DNA of 64,000 bases from Candidatus Bathyarchaeia archaeon (lineage in GTDB: Archaea; Thermoproteota; Bathyarchaeia; Bathyarchaeales; DTEX01): assembly GCA_038868075.1 (NCBI GenBank), contig JAWBXB010000007.1, positions 43,666-107,665 on the forward strand. Reading direction: 5' to 3'. Within the stretch, counting starts at the first letter, position 1. Every line of letters starts with the position of its first letter. The notes beneath the pieces were generated by a model that ran no database searches, had not been told where the DNA came from, and saw only the letters and a list, made by a program, of their open reading frames with translations. The translations under genes and the position numbers were made by a program. Positions 63,045 to 64,000 of the stretch are shown here, one piece after another.

Positions 63045-63209
63045 ATGTCTCGTGTTGGTAGGGGTAAGACTGAGACTATTAAGGAGAGGACCGTCTATAT
63101 TTATCTGCCTTCTTTTGAGATGGTTGAGGATTGCGGATTATCCTATGGGGAGAGATATTGGGTTGAGAGGTGCGAGGGATACTGCTCCAAATATCGCTTT
63201 GCTCGCTGA
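63045..63209 (+). CDS. Short ribbon-helix-helix-like ORF beside tRNA-Leu (probable mobile-element relic)
   Basis: A 54-residue frame from the ATG at 63045 begins SRVGRGKTETIKERTVYIYL and PSFEMVEDCG, which I recognise as the N-terminus of small archaeal proteins often found in integrated plasmids or viruses next to integrase-like genes. The rest diverges into a cysteine-containing tail and ends early. It starts 58 bases after the 3' end of tRNA-Leu, a typical integration site, and has a TATA-like AATTTATATTATAT just upstream. It is probably a truncated remnant. Confidence 0.45.
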   Translation: MSRVGRGKTETIKERTVYIYLPSFEMVEDCGLSYGERYWVERCEGYCSKYRFAR

Positions 63210-63240
63210 AAATAGCTAGGCACGCTATTCAAACATAAAT

Positions 63241-63645
63241 TCATTGTTTCGTCGGGCTGCTGAAGAGCGTTGGGCATATTAAACATGTCTTAGGGTCTAT
63301 TTTAAGGTCTATTCTAGCGTGGTCTTCGCACATATACTTTCTACTCAACATATAAATGGCTATTTTATGTATCTGGATCTGTACATCGCTAAAATCTATG
63401 CGGTTGTCCCTTATAGAGACAGCCAATTCATCTATAGCTCTATCCACATCGCTGTGCGCCGCCACGTTTATGTATGCTCCCCTCTCCCCCAGAAGGTACC
63501 TTGAGACAGCTGAGGGTGATAGCCCAGTTCTCCTAGCGGCTTCTCTACGCGTTAATCCCATCTCTACAAGTTTTTCGATTAGTCTTCTTTTGATTGATGG
63601 GATTACGTATCTGTAGCCGAACTCGAAGACAGATAGCATGCTCAT
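63241..63645 (-). CDS. HTH transcriptional regulator with a C-terminal cysteine motif
   Basis: A 134-residue protein. Residues about 15-60 are a helix-turn-helix (IKRRLIEKLVEMGLTRREAARRTGLSPSAVSRYL), then a linker and a C-terminal stretch with cysteines (KYMCEDHARIDLKIDPKTCLICPTLF), which may bind a metal or cluster. It begins three bases after the stop of the PAS-domain gene and is cotranscribed with it, suggesting joint sensing and regulation. Confidence 0.75.
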   Translation of the reverse strand: MSMLSVFEFGYRYVIPSIKRRLIEKLVEMGLTRREAARRTGLSPSAVSRYLLGERGAYINVAAHSDVDRAIDELAVSIRDNRIDFSDVQIQIHKIAIYMLSRKYMCEDHARIDLKIDPKTCLICPTLFSSPTKQ

Positions 63646-63647
63646 AG

Positions 63648-64000
63648 TTATAAAATGACTATCCTCCTCTTAACTTCCTCAGGATTATTGACAATCTCGG
63701 TTAAATCCTCAACCATCTCTAGAGTCCCAAGATATTTTCCATCTCTATCTTTAACCGCAACTACAATAACCCTTATTATCCTATCTCCAAGCCTAGTCCA
63801 ATACTCCTTTAAGTCCGCCCTACCAGACTTCAGCTCATTAACAACATTTTTAACAAAGTTCTCAAGCCTAGGCGGATGGCAGTATTCAAGTCTCCTGCCA
63901 ATAATCGTCTTCGTTCTAGCGAACCCCTTCTTAAGTGCGCTCTCAGAGAAGAACGTAACCCTATCGTTAGCATCCGCGTAGGTTATCTCGATTGGCAGAT
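63648..64000 (-). CDS. DUF438-type PAS domain protein, partial (continues past the window)
   Basis: The minus strand from the window end to the stop TAA at 63650-63648 encodes 117 residues: LPIEITYADANDRVTFFSES, ALKKGFARTKTIIGRRLEYC, HPPRLENFVKNVVNELKSGR, VAVKDRDGKYLGTLEMVEDL and a tail NNPEEVKRRIVIL. This matches the C-terminal PAS_10 domain of DUF438 proteins, where YCHPP is conserved and an N-terminal hemerythrin-like or DUF438 domain usually precedes it. The N-terminal part lies outside the window. The following HTH gene starts two bases later. Confidence 0.8.
   Translation of the reverse strand, partial: LPIEITYADANDRVTFFSESALKKGFARTKTIIGRRLEYCHPPRLENFVKNVVNELKSGRADLKEYWTRLGDRIIRVIVVAVKDRDGKYLGTLEMVEDLTEIVNNPEEVKRRIVIL

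Noticed and set aside
63655-63981. Plus-strand 108-codon frame at the right edge
   Set aside because: The minus strand encodes a clear PAS_10 domain across the same interval, so the plus-strand frame is a shadow.

Overview
The window is archaeal chromosome. The informational genes are diagnostic: primase large subunit, PCNA, transcription factor S, aIF2-beta, aIF5A, SRP54, Nep1, Nob1, a proteasome beta subunit and an archaeal-type prolyl-tRNA synthetase. Two of the three tRNA genes carry introns, one of them in the D-arm rather than the anticodon loop, a habit best known from Thermoproteota. Together with EtfAB plus an FAD oxidase, a GTP-type PEP carboxykinase, a NiFe hydrogenase with Hdr-like parts, several sugar/peptide ABC importers and no methanogenesis genes, this fits an anaerobic heterotroph of the TACK group. 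A Bathyarchaeia-like lineage is my best guess; this is inferred from gene content, not from a phylogeny.

Layout. 1-2450: decaying DNA with relics of three genes (unknown, YeiH-like, hemerythrin-like) around one intact ECF-type membrane protein. 2.5-7.0 kb: a family-1 sugar ABC importer with its genes in three opposed blocks. 7.2-12.7 kb: an MBL protein, a hydrogenase maturation protease and a five-gene NiFe hydrogenase operon (polyferredoxin, NuoC-like, HdrB-like, large subunit, fused small subunit-ferredoxin) that lacks any membrane subunit. 12.7-15.3 kb: primase large subunit, PCNA and TFS. 15.4-19.3 kb: MBL hydrolase, FAD-linked oxidase and EtfA/EtfB, a likely flavin-based electron-transfer module. 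19.3-21.9 kb: ProS, aIF2-beta, DUF424, a 47-residue membrane protein and tRNA-Cys. 21.9-24.3 kb: a second decaying zone (nitroreductase and SdpI-like relics, a 3'-damaged Nei/Fpg glycosylase). 24.6-29.6 kb: orphan DNA methyltransferase, membrane proteins, site-2 protease, PEPCK. 29.7-36.4 kb: a metal-homeostasis region with FeoB-FeoA-DtxR, NikR and an ABC-3 metal importer preceded by a NikR-type operator. 36.5-44.4 kb: small unknown genes, a peptide-type ABC importer (five genes) and an intron-bearing tRNA-Ile. 44.5-55.4 kb: housekeeping genes. 55.5-59.2 kb: class V aminotransferase, a three-repeat secreted protein and a class III-signal pilin. 59.3-64.0 kb: a wrecked MFS transporter, two early shikimate-pathway genes, tRNA-Leu with D-arm intron, a short mobile-element-like ORF, an HTH regulator and the end of a PAS-domain gene.

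How it fits together. Peptides and sugars enter through the two large ABC importers; EtfAB with the FAD oxidase and the HdrB-linked hydrogenase could handle reductant through ferredoxin; PEPCK links C3 and C4 metabolism. Nickel for the hydrogenase could be supplied by the ABC-3 importer, whose promoter has the perfect inverted repeat GTGTTAC-N14-GTAACAC about 680 bp from the nikR gene. The most unusual items are the membrane-free group 4-like hydrogenase with an HdrB subunit, the NikR operator on an importer that would otherwise be called zinc/manganese, the tRNA D-arm intron, and a primase gene whose full-length frame has no ATG, GTG or TTG start.
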